Both the position numbers and the translations under genes were made by a program. From Annona cherimola (lineage: Eukaryota; Streptophyta; Magnoliopsida; Magnoliales; Annonaceae): a DNA stretch of 64,000 nucleotides. The notes beneath the pieces are model-generated. The model had not been told where the DNA came from and made no database searches. It worked only from the letters and a program-made list of their open reading frames with translations. Of this stretch, positions 1 through 14,012 are shown piece after piece. The stretch spans positions 503,501 through 567,500 of the forward strand of contig CM059974.1 in NCBI GenBank assembly GCA_030490835.1. Direction: 5' to 3'. Each line of letters opens with the position of its first letter. The first letter of the stretch is position 1.

Positions 1-2506
1 ATGGTGATTAATTTTAACAGGACTTAGTAAATGGTAAAATTCCTAAAGAAAAGCAAAGAAATGACAACAAGCATACGATAAGAGATGTGACCTCATGTGT
101 GGCTAGATTTAGGATTGCTATTTTTCGCAACACTTCATTCTTGCATTTCTCACTTTCCCTAATTGATTTGCTATGATGGATTATTAATCTAAGACATTAA
201 GGTATTTATATGTCTTCCAACATATATAAACCTAACAAGAAATCCTCAATTTCTATATTCCTATAAAATTGGGCATTAGTGCAACATTAACAACAAGCTT
301 TATATTCGATTAGACAAGGTTTGTTGGTATCTTTCCATCCAAACCAACAAATCAAATCATTTCTTAGCGAAATGAGACATTCCTAGCATAGTGAAATGAG
401 CTTGTGCCATTCTCCCCTAAGTTTAACCCTAAGTTAGTTCTCCCAAGCATGACAAACGGTTCCCACATTATTCTACAAGATGGCCAAACTCATATAAGCG
501 TTAATCTCTAAGGAAAATGGATAATCCAAACATAAAAATCATATTAGGAAGAAGTAAAAGTTCATATGTCCATGTTGAGATGCATCACGACCCTAATAGA
601 AAGCTTAGCTCATGATTTGCATTGCAAATCCAAAAAGAATAACATCCACAACTCCACATGCACAACCATGAGTGTACAAGAAATAAAAAGAAGAAGATAA
701 GCGAAGATAAACTCTAGAAGATTCCTCAAGCTTGAGATCCTCCGTCTCTCCCTATCTGTCTTCCAAAATCACTCTTCCAAGCTCCCTTTCTCTCTTGTAA
801 TTTTGTGCCCGCCTAAAGAATGCCCTAGCTGTTGCTTAAGTTTGCTTTTTATACCATGACTTGGTGAGCAAGTTGCAAAACTTATTTGCATTTCGGCTGC
901 CTCTGGTGCAGCGATGCCAACAACTCTACCAACAGTTTCAGCTTTGATTCGCTATTGGTGCCGCCGCTTCAACAGCTGTTACATGCTTCCAACAATTTAT
1001 CTCCTCTTCAATTCTCCACTATAAGCCCTCTATTTCACATATAAAATAATACAAAAATGCAACTTAGATGGACACTAAAAAGTGGAACATGCTAACAAAT
1101 GCTTGTCACACTCAAAATTTGTTTAAATGCATTCTAACTCTACTTCATGTCAGTTATAACAACTCTACACTAAATGCATCTAAAAAGACACACAACTCAT
1201 GGATTAGCAAGCTTTATACTCAAATATGGTCATGAATAACTCTACTTTCATTGAGTTATCAGTTCTCTCTACCTTTACCAAATGATCCTTCATGTTAACT
1301 TACAACCTCAGATCCCTCCCGGAAGTCAAAAAATCTTTTTTAAATGATGAATATGTTCTTTATTTGTGCATGAGAAATCAACAAAATTGCGTCATAGAGT
1401 TTATAGGAAAAAAAGGTCTAAGCTGTTCATTTGATTTTATTACTATTTTAAACATTTCATTAAAAAATATCATCCAAATAAAATATTTGCTGTGGCCAAA
1501 TATGTAAAACAACATTCAGAATTACATTTTTACTGAAAAATCAGTGTCCAAGAATGTTGATTATAATTTTGATTTACCATATGGTTACTTCCATTGTCAT
1601 GTCAATGGTTAAAAGTAAAATTCCCTAATTCCCTATGGGGTGATTGGTAACTAGGATAGGGAAGTTCTGGGAAAATTTCATTTCCCATGGGTTGTTTGAC
1701 ATTACTTATCATAAAAATCTTCTTTTTCCCCACAATTACCTATATTTCCAATCACTACCCCCTTCTGTTTTAACCTAATTCACTTTATGATTAGCATCCT
1801 AGATCATATCCTTTATTGCTGATATAATTTCCTTTCCATCCAGTCATTCAAAAAGAAGCTAATTCGTGTTTGCTTGTGTATTTGTGGTTGATGATGATGT
1901 GAGATTTTCTGATCAACAAATTAGATTTTGGACATGAACATTATAGGACCTGTAAACACCAAATTTTTTGTGATGAATGGAAAAATAGTAGTATGAGAAA
2001 AAAGCTTTTTAATAGACTGTCTTCATTATCTAACATTTTCAGAAACCTAGATCATCAGGTAATTTTCCCTATGAATTTTGATGCTATCATCCAACATTAC
2101 TTCCATGTCTCCAACTCGGGTGTAGCTTTTTGTTCCATTCTTTGGCTGGAATTTACATAGTGCAACCTCCTTTGAGAAAATACTGTGTTATGCTATTAAA
2201 GGCATTGTTTGTAGTTTTTCTGTTTCACAGACCATCTTGTTTTCATTACTTTACAACTTGAGAAAAACTGATCTGTGTGCAACAAATAATGTCAAACATT
2301 TGAATTTCTACTGCACAGAAGTTATCTGTGTGCAACAAATAATGGCAAACATCTGAACTTTTACTGCACAGAAGGAAGTGATCTATGTGCAATAAATAAT
2401 GACAAACATTAGAATTTTTACTGCACAAAGGAAGTCCTGTTTGCATTTGTGTGATTACTGGTTCTCTGTAAAGTTTAGGTCCTGTTTCTCTTTTTTCCTT
2501 TTTTAG
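1..2506 (+). other. AT-rich non-coding DNA upstream of the first visible exon of the ARM/coiled-coil gene (probably intron)
   Basis: No convincing coding exon is visible. The first exon of the downstream gene opens in mid-protein at 2507 after a pyrimidine-rich tract and AG, so at least the right part of this stretch is intron. Positions 600-1020 are less AT-rich, with pyrimidine-rich and CAACAG-like motifs, and may be an old transposon end, but I found no terminal repeats or duplication to prove it. A triplicated 53-57 bp repeat lies at 2271-2435. Confidence 0.6.
2271..2435 (+). repeat. Tandem repeat, three copies of a 53-57 bp unit
   Basis: The block ATCTGTGTGCAACAAATAAT followed by a CAAACATTTGAA-like and a TACTGCACAGAAG-like block starts at 2271, 2324 and 2381, so the spacings are 53 and 57 bp. 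Copies differ by scattered substitutions. The array lies just before the acceptor of the exon at 2507. Confidence 0.85.
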
Positions 2507-5500
2507 GCATTTTCAGACTGTGTCAACTTTCCTCCCCAGAGTGCTCGTCATGCTTTTACTCGGGCTAGGGCTGCTGTGAAATATCTGATACTGGCATTGT
2601 CTGGACATATGGATGATATTCTAGCGAGATATAAGGTATAAACTTGATCATGTATGTTTTCCATTTTAGAAGCTTCACCCAGGCTGATGGTATAGTTATT
2701 TACTTCCTCCATCACCCACACCTGCATCCATACCTACACATTGTAAATTCAGATAAGTGGTAATTCGCTGCCTATCAATTTGTATCTCCAGGAGGTCAAG
2801 CACAAGTTACTCTTTCTGGTGGAAATGCTTGACCCTTTTCTTGATCCTGCTATAACTGCTGTGAAGAATACCATTGCTTTTGGAGATGTTTCTGCTGTTT
2901 TTCTGGAGAAGCAGGAACAGAATTGTGCAGTTGCACTTGACATCATTCGTGCAGCAAGTCAAAGGCCTGCTGTGCTTCCATCCCTGGAAGCTGAATGGAG
3001 GCGAGGATTAGTTGCTCCAAGGTAATGGCAATAGAAGTGATGTGCATCTGTTTTTGTTTTATCTTCCTCAATTTTTTTACTGGACTTGAAACTTTGATGA
3101 AATATTTGGATTCTCCAATGCTACTGCAGTGTGCTTCTCTCCATTCTGGGTCCACACATGCCATTGCCTGATGAAATTGACCATTGCAAATGCCCAATAA
3201 CAAAAGATGATGAGCAGGAATCGTCCATTAATTCTGTACTTCGGCCGGGGATTGCTTGCAAGAGCAGCAGTCAGGATGAGTCTGATGGGAAAGCTGATGC
3301 ACAAGATTTGGCTGCAAAGATTGATGTTATTGAAGATGCAAGTCTTCTGTTTCTTCCATCAGAATTAAAAAGCACAATGTTGTCATCCCCAACTAACCTT
3401 TTTGAAGGCACTGTTGCTAATAAAGGCAACTCAGATTCTAGCAACATAGATTTTACAAAGGAAGGGAAACGTCTAACCCAAAGAACAATGAATAATCAGT
3501 TTCAAAGCAGCTTAATCCTTGATTCAGGTTTTGCATTAGAGTACTTCAATTTGCAGGCAGATTATTTGCAACTTGTGAACCATCAAGAATGTGAGCTCAG
3601 GGCATCTGAATTTCAAACGTTGGCATCAGAGTTACATTCCCAGCATGACCTTACACCAGAAGGTCATGATGCTGCAATAGATGCTTTGCTTTTAGCTGCA
3701 GAGTGCTATGTCAATCCGTTTTTTATGATGGCTTTCAGAGCAACACCAAAGCTTTTCAATAAGATGAATATTAGTGAAGCCAAGATTCCTCAAAAATATG
3801 ACATGGCAGAAATACGAAAGGTTTCTGAAAGACACAACAATGACTTGGAAATAATTGCTCATCTGGAAAGCAAAAGGGATAAAACTGTTCTCCAGATAAT
3901 CCTCGATGCTGCAAGAATGGACAGGGACTATCAGAAGATTGCGTCTAATGGGGAACAATATCAATATCGTATAGGAGAAGATGGAGAAAGTATTGAAATA
4001 TCTTCATCAGATATGGAAAGTGCGGATGCAGTCACCTTGGTTCGCCAAAATCAAGCTTTATTGTGTCAGTTCCTTATACAGCGTTTGAATAAAGAACAAC
4101 AGTCAATGCATGAAATTCTTGTGCAGAGCCTATTGTTTCTGTTGCACTCTGCCACTCAACTGTTCTGCCCTCCTGAGAGTGTCATCGACATTATATTAGC
4201 ATCTGCAGGACATCTTAATGCATTGCTTACATCTTTCTATCATCAGCTTAAGGAAGAAAATTTGCAGTTGGATCCTGAGAGACTTCATGGATTACAACGG
4301 CGCTGGGTACTCCTCCAAAGATTAGCTGTTGCATCCAGTGGTTGCCTCTCTTGTGGGAACTACCATTCGACCAACTCACCAGGTGGTTTTCAATATCGTA
4401 GTCTGATCCCTCCATATTCATGGATGCAGAGAATTCCTGAATTTTCCACTTCTCCATTCCCACTTGTCCGGTTCATTGGATGGATGGCCATATCTCGGTA
4501 TGCTAAGCAGTATCTTGATGAGCGGCTATTTCTTGCCTCAGATCTGACGCAGCTGACCTCTTTACTGTCTATTTTTGCTGATGAGCTTGCAATTTTAGAT
4601 GATTTAGTTGATAAAAAGAGTGAGATGTCCAAGATGGAGCATTCTGAAGCCAAAGCAGTTCCTGAACATAATAATGGATTTGGGGCTCCTGAACAAGCAT
4701 ATGGAGATGTTTCATTTTGTGTTATTTATCCTGACCTGCATACATTCTTCCCAAACATGAAGAGACAGTTTGGATGCTTTGGGGAAATAATTTTGGAAGC
4801 TATTGGTATTGAGTTGAAATCTCTTTCTTCCAGTGCTGTGCCAGATATCTTGTGTTGGTTTTCTGATTTTTGTATGTGGCCCTTTCATGAAATAATTAAG
4901 CAGTCAGGGGCTATAGATACTCTTGACCTTCTGAAGGGTTGTTCTGCTAAAAACGCAAAAGCAATCCTCTTATTTGTACTTGAAGCTATTGTATCAGAAC
5001 ACATGGAAGCAATGCTTCCTGAGATACCTAGGGTGGTGCGGATACTGGTTTCTTTATGTAGGAGTTCTTATTGTGATGTGGCTTTTCTTGGTTCTATACT
5101 GCGTGTACTGAAGCCGCTCATCTCATATGCTTTGTGGAACACATCAGAGGATGAACAGCTGTTGGAAGATGGGTCATCTTGTCTTAATCTGGAGTCGTCA
5201 TGTTTCAATGAACTTCTCAGCAACATAAGATGCAGAAGAGAATGCCATGACAATCATGCTGAAAGACCCTGTAGGGGAGCTCTAATGATTTTCATTTTAG
5301 GTGTTCTCTTTTGTGATCTGTCCCTTGAACGGAGGAAGGAAATATTGCAGTCTTCATTACTATGGGCTGATTTTGCAACTTCTGAGCCACCCTCATCCTT
5401 CTATGATTATCTGTGTGGGTTTCAAGCTCTCATGGAAAGTTGCTGCCTTCAATTAGCCCAGTCTTTAGAATTATCTGGTGTTCTTGTCCCAGACAAGAAT

Positions 5501-8500
5501 CAACATGTAGAAGAAAATGCTGTTGCTGATGCTCGTTCAAGCTTCCTATCTTGTTCTCCGGATGATGCTCATAAATCTCAACGGGCTGAAGATACAGGAG
5601 AGTTTAAAAGGGTTGAAAATAATGCTAATATCTCAAATAAGAAATCTCATGTTTTGTATTCCAATGAAATAGAAGAATTTTCCAAGGGACTGCAGCAGCT
5701 GATTTCCAAGATTTATCCATCTATTGAACTCTGTTGGAAACTTCATCCCCAGCTGGCAAAAAAACTTACTCTTACTTCAGCAAAGTGTTTCATGTACTCA
5801 AGTTGCCTGTCATCTATTGGTGAGGTTTCTCTTATTGGAAAAGAGGATGGTGGGAATTCAACTACATTCCATGCAGGCGACCAACTCGCAGCAAACTGGC
5901 GCAGTGCTCTAGAAGTACTAGTTGGAATAGTACTGTTACTCCAGCAAAATCACTGCTGGCAAGTATCATCTGTTATTGTTGACTATCTAATTGGGTTGCC
6001 TCATGATTTTTGTTTGGACTACGTAATTTCTACTCTATGTTCTGCAATCAAGAACTTCTCATGCCATGCGCCAAGAATTTCGTGGCGCCTTCAAACAGAT
6101 AAATGGTTATCAGCATTGTTCAGTAGGGGTATCAGTAACCTTTATGGCGAGGAGGCTTCATTACTTGATCTTTTTGACACAGTGCTGGGACATTCAGAAC
6201 CAGAACAGCGCTCTGTTGCAGTAAACCAACTTGCAAGACTTGTTGGCCACAACATAACAATTGGAAGATTATCTTACTCAGTCAAGGAAAAGTCAGTTCC
6301 ATCTGTAGTGGTACCGGAGTCAATGGTATCCCATTTGGTTTCTAGCACATGGGACAAAATTGCAATGATGGCTTCATCTGACCCATCCATGCTTTTGAGG
6401 ACCCATGCAATGATGTTGCTGTTGGATTACATTCCATTTGCTCAGCGCAGTCAGTTGCAGTTATTTCTTGGAGAAACGGAAGTCATTCTTCGTGGATTGG
6501 GAAATCTAGCCTATCCAATGCGTGAGGGGCCTTTAACACGACTTTCATTGGCACTTCTTGCGGGCACTTGTCTTTATTCTCCTGCTGAGGATATTGCATT
6601 GATTCCCGAGAGTGTTTGGAGAAACCTAGAAGCCATAGGAATGTCAAAATCTGGTAAGTTCAACCCTCTCCTTCAAACGACATCTTGATAATATTTTAAC
6701 TAACAGTCATAGCAAATTGCTAGTCACATTTTTCAAGCATTTAGCTATTAGATACTTGTCAATCAAGACTGTTCAAGGTAAGCTATTGGTGATATGAAGA
6801 TTAGACGAGCTTGGAAATAAAAAAAGAATATTTGAACATTCCTTCTAAAAGAGACATGGAATTGTTGTCATTGTCTATGTATTTGTGCCAGAGGGAAGAG
6901 TTGGTGATATGGAGAAGAAGGCATGTCAAGCATTATGCAGACTTCGCACAGAAGGGGATGATGCAAAAGAGGTTGGTTTCTTGCTTGGAACAGTGTTTTT
7001 TTCATTTACTCAATATTTCATCCTTCCTATATTAGGGTCAAATAATATAGAAAAATTCTTGAAGAATTTGTTTGACTGCTTTTCCTCTTTTTATGGATGT
7101 TTTCGGTGATCCTGATAGATTTCCATGTCAGGTTCTAGAAGAAGCACTCTCTTCGCATTCTGCTACAGGACCTAGTGATCCCAACTTTGGGAGTACCCGT
7201 GAATCTATTTTACAGGTCAGAAATTTTGGGAAACATTCAATTGTTGAATGATGGGCTAAATTCAGAAGATTTTAAGGATCATTTTACAACAATTGAGAGG
7301 CATCCTCATCATCTAGTAGTGCCTACCTGGATGCAATACTGTTTTTCTAGCATCCTCATGCTCTTCCTTTTCTTCAAACTAGATTCTTTTCATTACTGTG
7401 TTGGAATTTCGCCATGTGCTACATCATCTCTTTTAACTTTTTATGCCTATCTGATTTAAGTTTTTTTAGCAGGTACTTTCTACACTGACATCTGCCCAAT
7501 CATACTTTGACTTCTTCCTGAAGAGAATGGACCAGGAGGCTATGGTAACTTACCCTGATCTGTTGGAGACAGTGGAGATACTGAGACCATCATTGCTTAT
7601 AATTAAACCAGGTTCATAACAGTTTGCTGGAAAATGTTGCAGGAATTAGAAGCAGCAGAAATAGAAATCGATGTCCTTCAAGAAGAGAAAACATTGCAGG
7701 ATGTATCTGATGGTTCGAGAGAGGCACATTCTTCTCCTGGCCCTTATTCATCTGGTAATACTTTCTGGCTTTTTTTACTTCCTGGATTTTATATACTTTT
7801 TTTTTCCCCCAAATTTGTTACTTGGTATTGGAATTTCCTTTTAATATCCATCTTCCTTCTCTGACATTGATGCAGTAGCTTATCTAAAAGACAGTGGCCG
7901 TCTCCAGGAAATTAAAGATCAGATTCGTTCCTTGTAAGTTTTGGGAGTTTTGACTTAGTCTAGTGTTTGGAGTATCTCTTGTTCACTTGAAAGTTAGATG
8001 TTGGCTGATGGAGCGCATGTTATTGTTAGTTTCTGTAATTTAAAATAAAAATAAAAAATGAAAGTAGCTTCCATTTAGCTTTGCACTGGGAATATGCTCA
8101 ACAACTGGAGATTAGTAATGTCCTATATAAGTCTCTTGTAAATTTTTGGATTTTTTTCATCATAGATTCAAACTGGTTGTTAGAAGGATTCACTGGGGCC
8201 CACATATGTTCTTGCCTCAGTAATTATACTTGGTTGGAAAAAAAAAAAAAAAAGAAAGAACAATTGCTGCCTGTCATTTTTCGAATTCCAGATCTGGTCA
8301 TACTGGATTTGCTCCCATGCCTGATAAATCTACCTGTCTACCCACAGTCACATCTGATGTAGAATTTGTTCTAACAGCATACAGATATATGTGGCAGATT
8401 TTTTAACTGGAAGACTTGAGGTATTCAAATAATTATAATTTTGGACACATCCAATTAATCTACCCAGTGATGCATCCAATAACTTGGTCATCAAATAAGT

Positions 8501-11500
8501 CCATAATGTCAGTTCTTGAATAAAATTGAGTTCATATACCTGCAAGGAGAATTCCCATACAGTATGTGTGTTGGATTCTAAAAGTTCTCCTTATGAAGGT
8601 AGCATGTTCTTAAACAAGGGTAGTGAGAGTATTCATCAGAAAAGCAGAAGAGATGGCAATTTGAGTTTTTACTAAGTGGATTTTGTTTTTGTAGAGGGAT
8701 GTGGCCCCCATGGTATGTGGAACTTAATTTTGAATGATTGGCGTTTGTTGTATCTTCAACCTGATGTACCAACTATCTGCTGAGAATCTCAGCACATATA
8801 TTCATCTCAATGCATCTGAGTGATTGGTTTGCTAATGCAGTAATCAGCATGTTATTCATGTAGTGATGTTATTTATAGGTTGGATAATTTTTGTGAATTA
8901 ACTTGCATCTGTTTGAATGTGCTATTATGTTCTTCCGGCAGGCCCTAATATGACTAATATCACACATACAATGGAAATCATGACATGAACTTCTACATGC
9001 CCAATTTGTTCCACAAAATTAGCTTTCCTCTTGAAATGATTATATTCATGGTATCAGGCCTGCACTGCAAGGTGGCTGAAAAGATGCTTCTTTTTTTTTT
9101 TTGTTTTTAAATTGGAAACTACAAGAATTTGTTAGTTAAAAACTCTTTCGATAAGTTTGACTTGTGCGTTTGTTAACTATCTCAACAGTATCTTGTTCTG
9201 CTGATGTGTTGATTGAAGTTATTTTTGTCTAATTCATTATGTACTTTTGTTAGAGAGAAATCCAGGCTCAAAGAAGAAATTGCAGCTCGCAGGCAAAAGA
9301 AACTGCTTTGGAGACACAATCGTCAAAAATATTTAGAGGAGGCAGCTCTTCGGGAAATGGAGCTTCTCAATGAACTTGATAGGTTTAATTCTTGAACCTA
9401 TTTGGTTAATCTTATTCATAGTCTTCTGTTGGGAGTTCTAAGATTCACTTGATCTAAGAAATCTGTTAATTGATCCTCTAGGGAGAGGACAAGTGAAATG
9501 GAACATGAAATTGAGTGCAAGCGACAATTGGAGGTTGAGCGTGCCAAGACCAGAGAGCTGCGCCACAACCTTGATATGGAAAGAGAGAGGCAAACTCAGG
9601 TAATCACCGCATCATATGGGAGAGAAGGAAAATATTTGGTTGAAAAGTGGTGCATTTTCGGTGTTTTGGTTTAATATTGCTTTCGCACACTCGAAAGTAG
9701 TCGGGGAACTAGATTATAGTCATAGAACAAGGTTCATATTTCCAAAGAGTCTAAAAGCTTTCCCATGGAAACTCAAAAAGGCATTGATGAAGAAGTTTGA
9801 CATTAGCATTGATGAAGTAGTTTGACATTCTAGTGGACAGCTATCATTGAATATTTACAAAATTTGTGAAAGAAGAGCCCAAAAATTTTGAAGGCTAAGA
9901 TGGTTGTGCCAGTAATGACGAACTTCATGATGATCTGTAGACACTTGATGTTACCTAGGATGTTGTTTTCGTTTAAAAAAAAAAAAAAAAAAAAGGAAAC
10001 ACACACATACAACTGTTAGGCTACCCTAATGCTGAAGTCTTTAATGTCAGGGTGTGACCACCTGTTTTTGCACTAATGTGTTTTGTCATTTTCTAGACTG
10101 GGCAGAGTCTGATGCTAAAGTCTTTAGGGTGCAACTAGTTTTTACACTCCGTCCAGATTGAGCAAAGCCTGGTGTTAAAGTCTTTAGTGCCAGGAGTGGT
10201 CACAGATAAATTTTGCTGTTTTTCATAGTGGGCAAAGCCTAATGCTAAAGTATTTAGCATCAATGCGACATTTTCAAATAATATAAGAACCACTACATTT
10301 GAACAACAGCAGGTGACTCGAAGGCCCACTTGATTTCATCTTTTTTCAACCATTGTCATTGGATTGGTCTATTAAATTCAGAATTTTTTTCATTGTTTCG
10401 AGGTTGGTTTTTGAATCTTTGGGCTGATTTTTGGAAATCTGAGCATTTTGCTTTGGAAAGATACAGCTTTCTAGTGCAAATATGTTTGGAGATTTTTACT
10501 GGTTTCATGAGGAAGCTTTTCTAGTGCAAATTCATTGCTGCTTTGCAAAGTGATAGGAAGTACTTTTCAACTGCTAGGCAAGGAGTACAGCTGAATTCCT
10601 ATGGGAATTGTGAGCCAAGGCTTCATGTATGTGCTTGAATGGTGTCTTATGATCTCATCACTTGTTTTGGCTTTGTTTTGATATATAAAATAATAATAAT
10701 AATAAATCTATGGGGTTGGTATCATTACTTTTCTGTTTTTGAAATTAATGACTGAATTGCTGCTGTTTTGCTGAATTACATGAGTTCTTGCATGCTTTGA
10801 TAGCTGGATGCATGGAATTTGAAGATTTACATTGTACCAATGGAGTTTAAATCCATTTCTGCTTGAATTTGCATGCTTATTAGATGATGCCCATGAAATA
10901 TATGCGAAAATGCTGGAATCAGTGTTTTTGTTGCAAACCATGTTGTCTGGTTTTGAAATTTCAGCAAAAATCCTGGTAGTGCAATGGGTGCCTAATATTT
11001 TCCCATTGCACAATTAAGCAAACAGCTTTGCTGTGTACTGGTTCAATTTCACTGATCTTTCCAATTTCCTTGAAAAATTGGTGGCGACTTGTCCTAGTCC
11101 AATTTATATGATGATAATGTGATCTTAAACCATAGATGTAACTCGGCTTGTTTATGGTTTGCCCGTTTGTCGATAAAGATTAAAACATTCAAATAAGAAC
11201 ACCAAGGATCTTCTTGCATGTAGAGAGAGCTGCAGCGGGAGCTTGAGCAGGCAGAATCTGGAGTCCGACCATCCCGGAGAGAGTTCTCTTCTTCTTCCAG
11301 TGGGTATGTCTCCATACATGTCATTCTTGAAGTTCAGATTGATTTTTCATGAATTTGAAGGAAAACAAGATACATCATAAGCTGAAGGGAAACTGAAAGA
11401 GGAAATGCTGCCTCTTTTATTCAGAAGTATCATTTTTTATATCTTTTGATGCTTTGTAAAGCATCAGCGTTCTGGTTCTGTCCTAATCTGTTCCCTGTGT

Positions 11501-12282
11501 TTGTAAGGCATCTATGCTGTTATACAAGCCAATGTGGTACAATGGAGAAAGAACTAAGCGACCCATTGTGTGCTTACATGATGATGATGACGACATAATG
11601 ATCCATTTTCAGTACACGGTAGCTGGCAATTCCATTATCTGTCTACTGGATCATTGGGGCAAGGGCCTCTGGTTATAAGGTCCCTTGTGCCTGTGGCCTT
11701 GTTGTTTTGCTTCTGGCAGATGTGGCTGGTTGCGGTTTAGAATCAGATTTCAGAAGAGCTTTGTAGGCAATAGTAGTAGACTGTAATGGGTTCTTGTATT
11801 TAGAGAAGGCCAGATGACATGTGTTAGTGTTTATACCATGCAGCCGGCCCAGGGAAAGATTCAGAGAGAGAGAGAATGGAAGAGCAGGACAAGAAGGCAG
11901 CATAAGACCTAGCAGCAGAGGCCGTGATGGAGGTGCTACATCTACTTCCACTGTTGGCTCCAGTGGGGCCATCAATCCAATGCCCACTGTTGTGCTAACT
12001 GGATCAAGATCATTCACTGGCCAGCCACCCACTATTCTACAATCAAGGGATCGGTCAGAGGACCGTAGTGGTGCATATGAAGACAATCTTGATGGCAGCC
12101 GAGAGTCTGGTGATACAGGTAGCATAGGTGATCCAGATTTGTCATCAGCATTTGACGGACCAGCAGGTGGATTTGGGTCAACACAGAGACAAGGCTCACG
12201 TGGGAGCAAGTTGAGGCAGGTCATGGAGCGGAGAGAGCGGGATGGCAGGCGTGAAGGGAAGTGGGAAAGGAAGCACTCGTAA
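2507..12282 (+). CDS. Large plant ARM-fold/coiled-coil protein, 3' part of gene (N-terminus outside window)
   Basis: Twelve exons join in frame: 2507-2635, 2792-3021, 3130-6653, 6892-6971, 7132-7215, 7473-7544, 7643-7754, 7876-7933, 9254-9382, 9482-9599, 11224-11303, 11844-12282. They give 1684 residues and a TAA stop; all introns are GT-AG. The first visible exon has no start, so the N-terminus lies to the left. The body is dominated by one 3.5-kb exon encoding long amphipathic helices rich in leucine, consistent with an armadillo/HEAT-type solenoid. Visible residues about 1370-1530 form a highly charged coiled coil with repeated ELQRELEQ- and RELRHNLD-like heptads. The last ~145 residues are a low-complexity tail rich in Arg, Ser, Gly and Glu, ending RRERDGRREGKWERKHS. 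I recognise the type as a large, poorly characterised protein conserved among land plants, but cannot name a function. The basic tail would suit nucleic-acid or scaffold contacts; that is inference. Confidence 0.88.
10020..10265 (+). repeat. Degenerate repeat with near-palindromic CTAAAGTCTTTAG core, four copies
   Basis: The core GCTAAAGTCTTTAG or a one- to two-base variant occurs at about 10031, 10113, 10173 and 10243, each preceded by CTAATG- or CTGATG-like bases and often by GGGCAAAGCCT. Spacing is 60-82 bp. It lies in the 1.6-kb intron 9600-11223 of the ARM/coiled-coil gene. Confidence 0.7.
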
Positions 12283-12588
12283 ATGATATAGATGATGGTG
12301 TCGTAGCTCTTTTTGATTTCTTGGCATTGATACCAAAATTCCTGCAGTACGCAAATGAAGCTCTTACACTTGTAAAAAGGGAATGCAGAAACGAAGAATT
12401 CTGCGTAAGCTTGCTTTGGTATACAAACGAGGCTACTTTGTAATATGGGGCTGGTTTTGCCATTTATTCGAGGGGAAAATTTTGTATATTTTCAATGCGC
12501 TCTAGTCTGTAAGTGTTGAAATTCAGAATCTTTCTTCTCTCTGCCCGTGCTCACTTTTCTGGATCCAGCTCGATGTAAATCATTTTAC

Positions 12589-12594
12589 AATAAA
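12589..12594 (+). other. Probable polyadenylation signal AATAAA of the ARM/coiled-coil gene
   Basis: AATAAA about 310 bp after the TAA stop, in a T-rich context followed by a T9 run. It is the best match to a plant near-upstream element in this 3' region. Confidence 0.5.
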
Positions 12595-12599
12595 ATCTG

Positions 12600-14012
12600 G
12601 CCTTTTTTTTTTATCAAGAGAAATAGATCCTAAAAAGCTTCTGAAATGCGATCTCTGAGCGTCGGGGTGCAACTTAAATGGTATGAGAAAAAGGCAGAGC
12701 AGGTGATTGGAGGATCAAAGAGGCAGTGGTGTGGCGCCAAGTAACGGGTGAGGTCGGTTAGTGATGAGGTAATGAACTGGACAAGCACTTCAGGGAAAGA
12801 GGGTTCAAGTAACGTCAGGTTTGGGACCTTGGATTGAGGTCTTGTAACGGAGGACCCGATTCGGGTCATATCAAAAATCAAATCCGGAAGTTGCATCCTT
12901 GACCCTACCTACCTCTAACGAGATCAGACGTTATGCTCCAACAAGTCCAGCCGGGATCGCTGGCCTACCGCTTCCTTTATATGATCGATACTCCAATAAC
13001 TAAATGACTATCAAAAGAGCATATTTAAAAAAATAATTTAACGATCGAATTCATCTACCGAGTTTAGAATCATTTTTTCATATATAAATTTTAAGTTGTA
13101 ACTACTAAAATTTAATTAGTATATAAATAAAATGGTTGAATACCGAGACAATTTAATGGTTCCAACCAGCTTAAAGAAATGGTTAAATCAGTTTGAACAA
13201 AACCTGTAAATCCGCTTGTCAGATTAACAGTTCGGTTTTCATGACATAGCTGGGAAATGAATATAGGGGCAATCAAAGTGATTTTCTTCTTTTTTTTAAC
13301 CTTTTCTTTTTATTTTAAGCTTATATCCGGGTTCAATCTTGATCATTTTTATAAACCACTGAGTTGATAATTAATTGTTTTTCTTAGATGCATAGTCTAA
13401 CCGATTTTAACTCGTAATTGAACTTCCCGTAGGGGTTGCTAACATTTAGTTTTAGCAACGAACCTTGCCAAAGATTAAATTATTTCCTTTTGCAACGACG
13501 AGTAGTTGTGCTCTCATTAAAATATTTTGTGACACAGGTAGAGCAATCAACTGATAATTAAGAGTTGGTTGCTACAGGCTCAATCCAAAAAGCTATTGCT
13601 ACGGAATGGAAGAATTTTGCTGCACTGAGATGCATCTAATTCACTTTTTCAACTTTTTAAGTCAAGGATACGAAGAAGTTTTGAGGAATGAAAGAATTTT
13701 CCGGCGGAAGGACACAATGGATTCATCGAATTAGCCAACGACTGCTAAAGGCCAACTTTTAGCTACAAATCATTGTTGCTTGTGAAAATTTCCTCGTGCG
13801 AGTGCGAGACTACACTTGTCCATTCCTTCTATCCCAAGGAAGGTGACATGCATTACACGACAGGTCTCTGGCATTGATTCAAGAACTTAACAAACACAGA
13901 AATTGATGCCATTTCTTGGCAAATTGTTACATCAGCAATAGTGACATTATCACAAGCATAACTTTCCAAGCCTCAGGAATCTTCTCACAGTCCTTCATGA
14001 TTTAAATGTTCT
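12600..14012. other. Intergenic region between two convergent genes
   Basis: No credible gene. The short open frames lack coding character. Around 13430-13640 there are TTAGCAACG- and TTGCAACGACG-like motifs of the kind found in decayed DNA transposons, but no terminal repeats could be defined. Confidence 0.55.

Noticed and set aside
11673..12224. 183-codon open frame on the minus strand
   Set aside because: Antisense shadow of the last exon of the ARM/coiled-coil gene; composition mirrors the Arg/Ser/Gly-rich tail.
13430..13640. Possible DNA transposon with GCAACGAC-type motifs
   Set aside because: No terminal inverted repeats or target duplication could be located, so not listed as an element.
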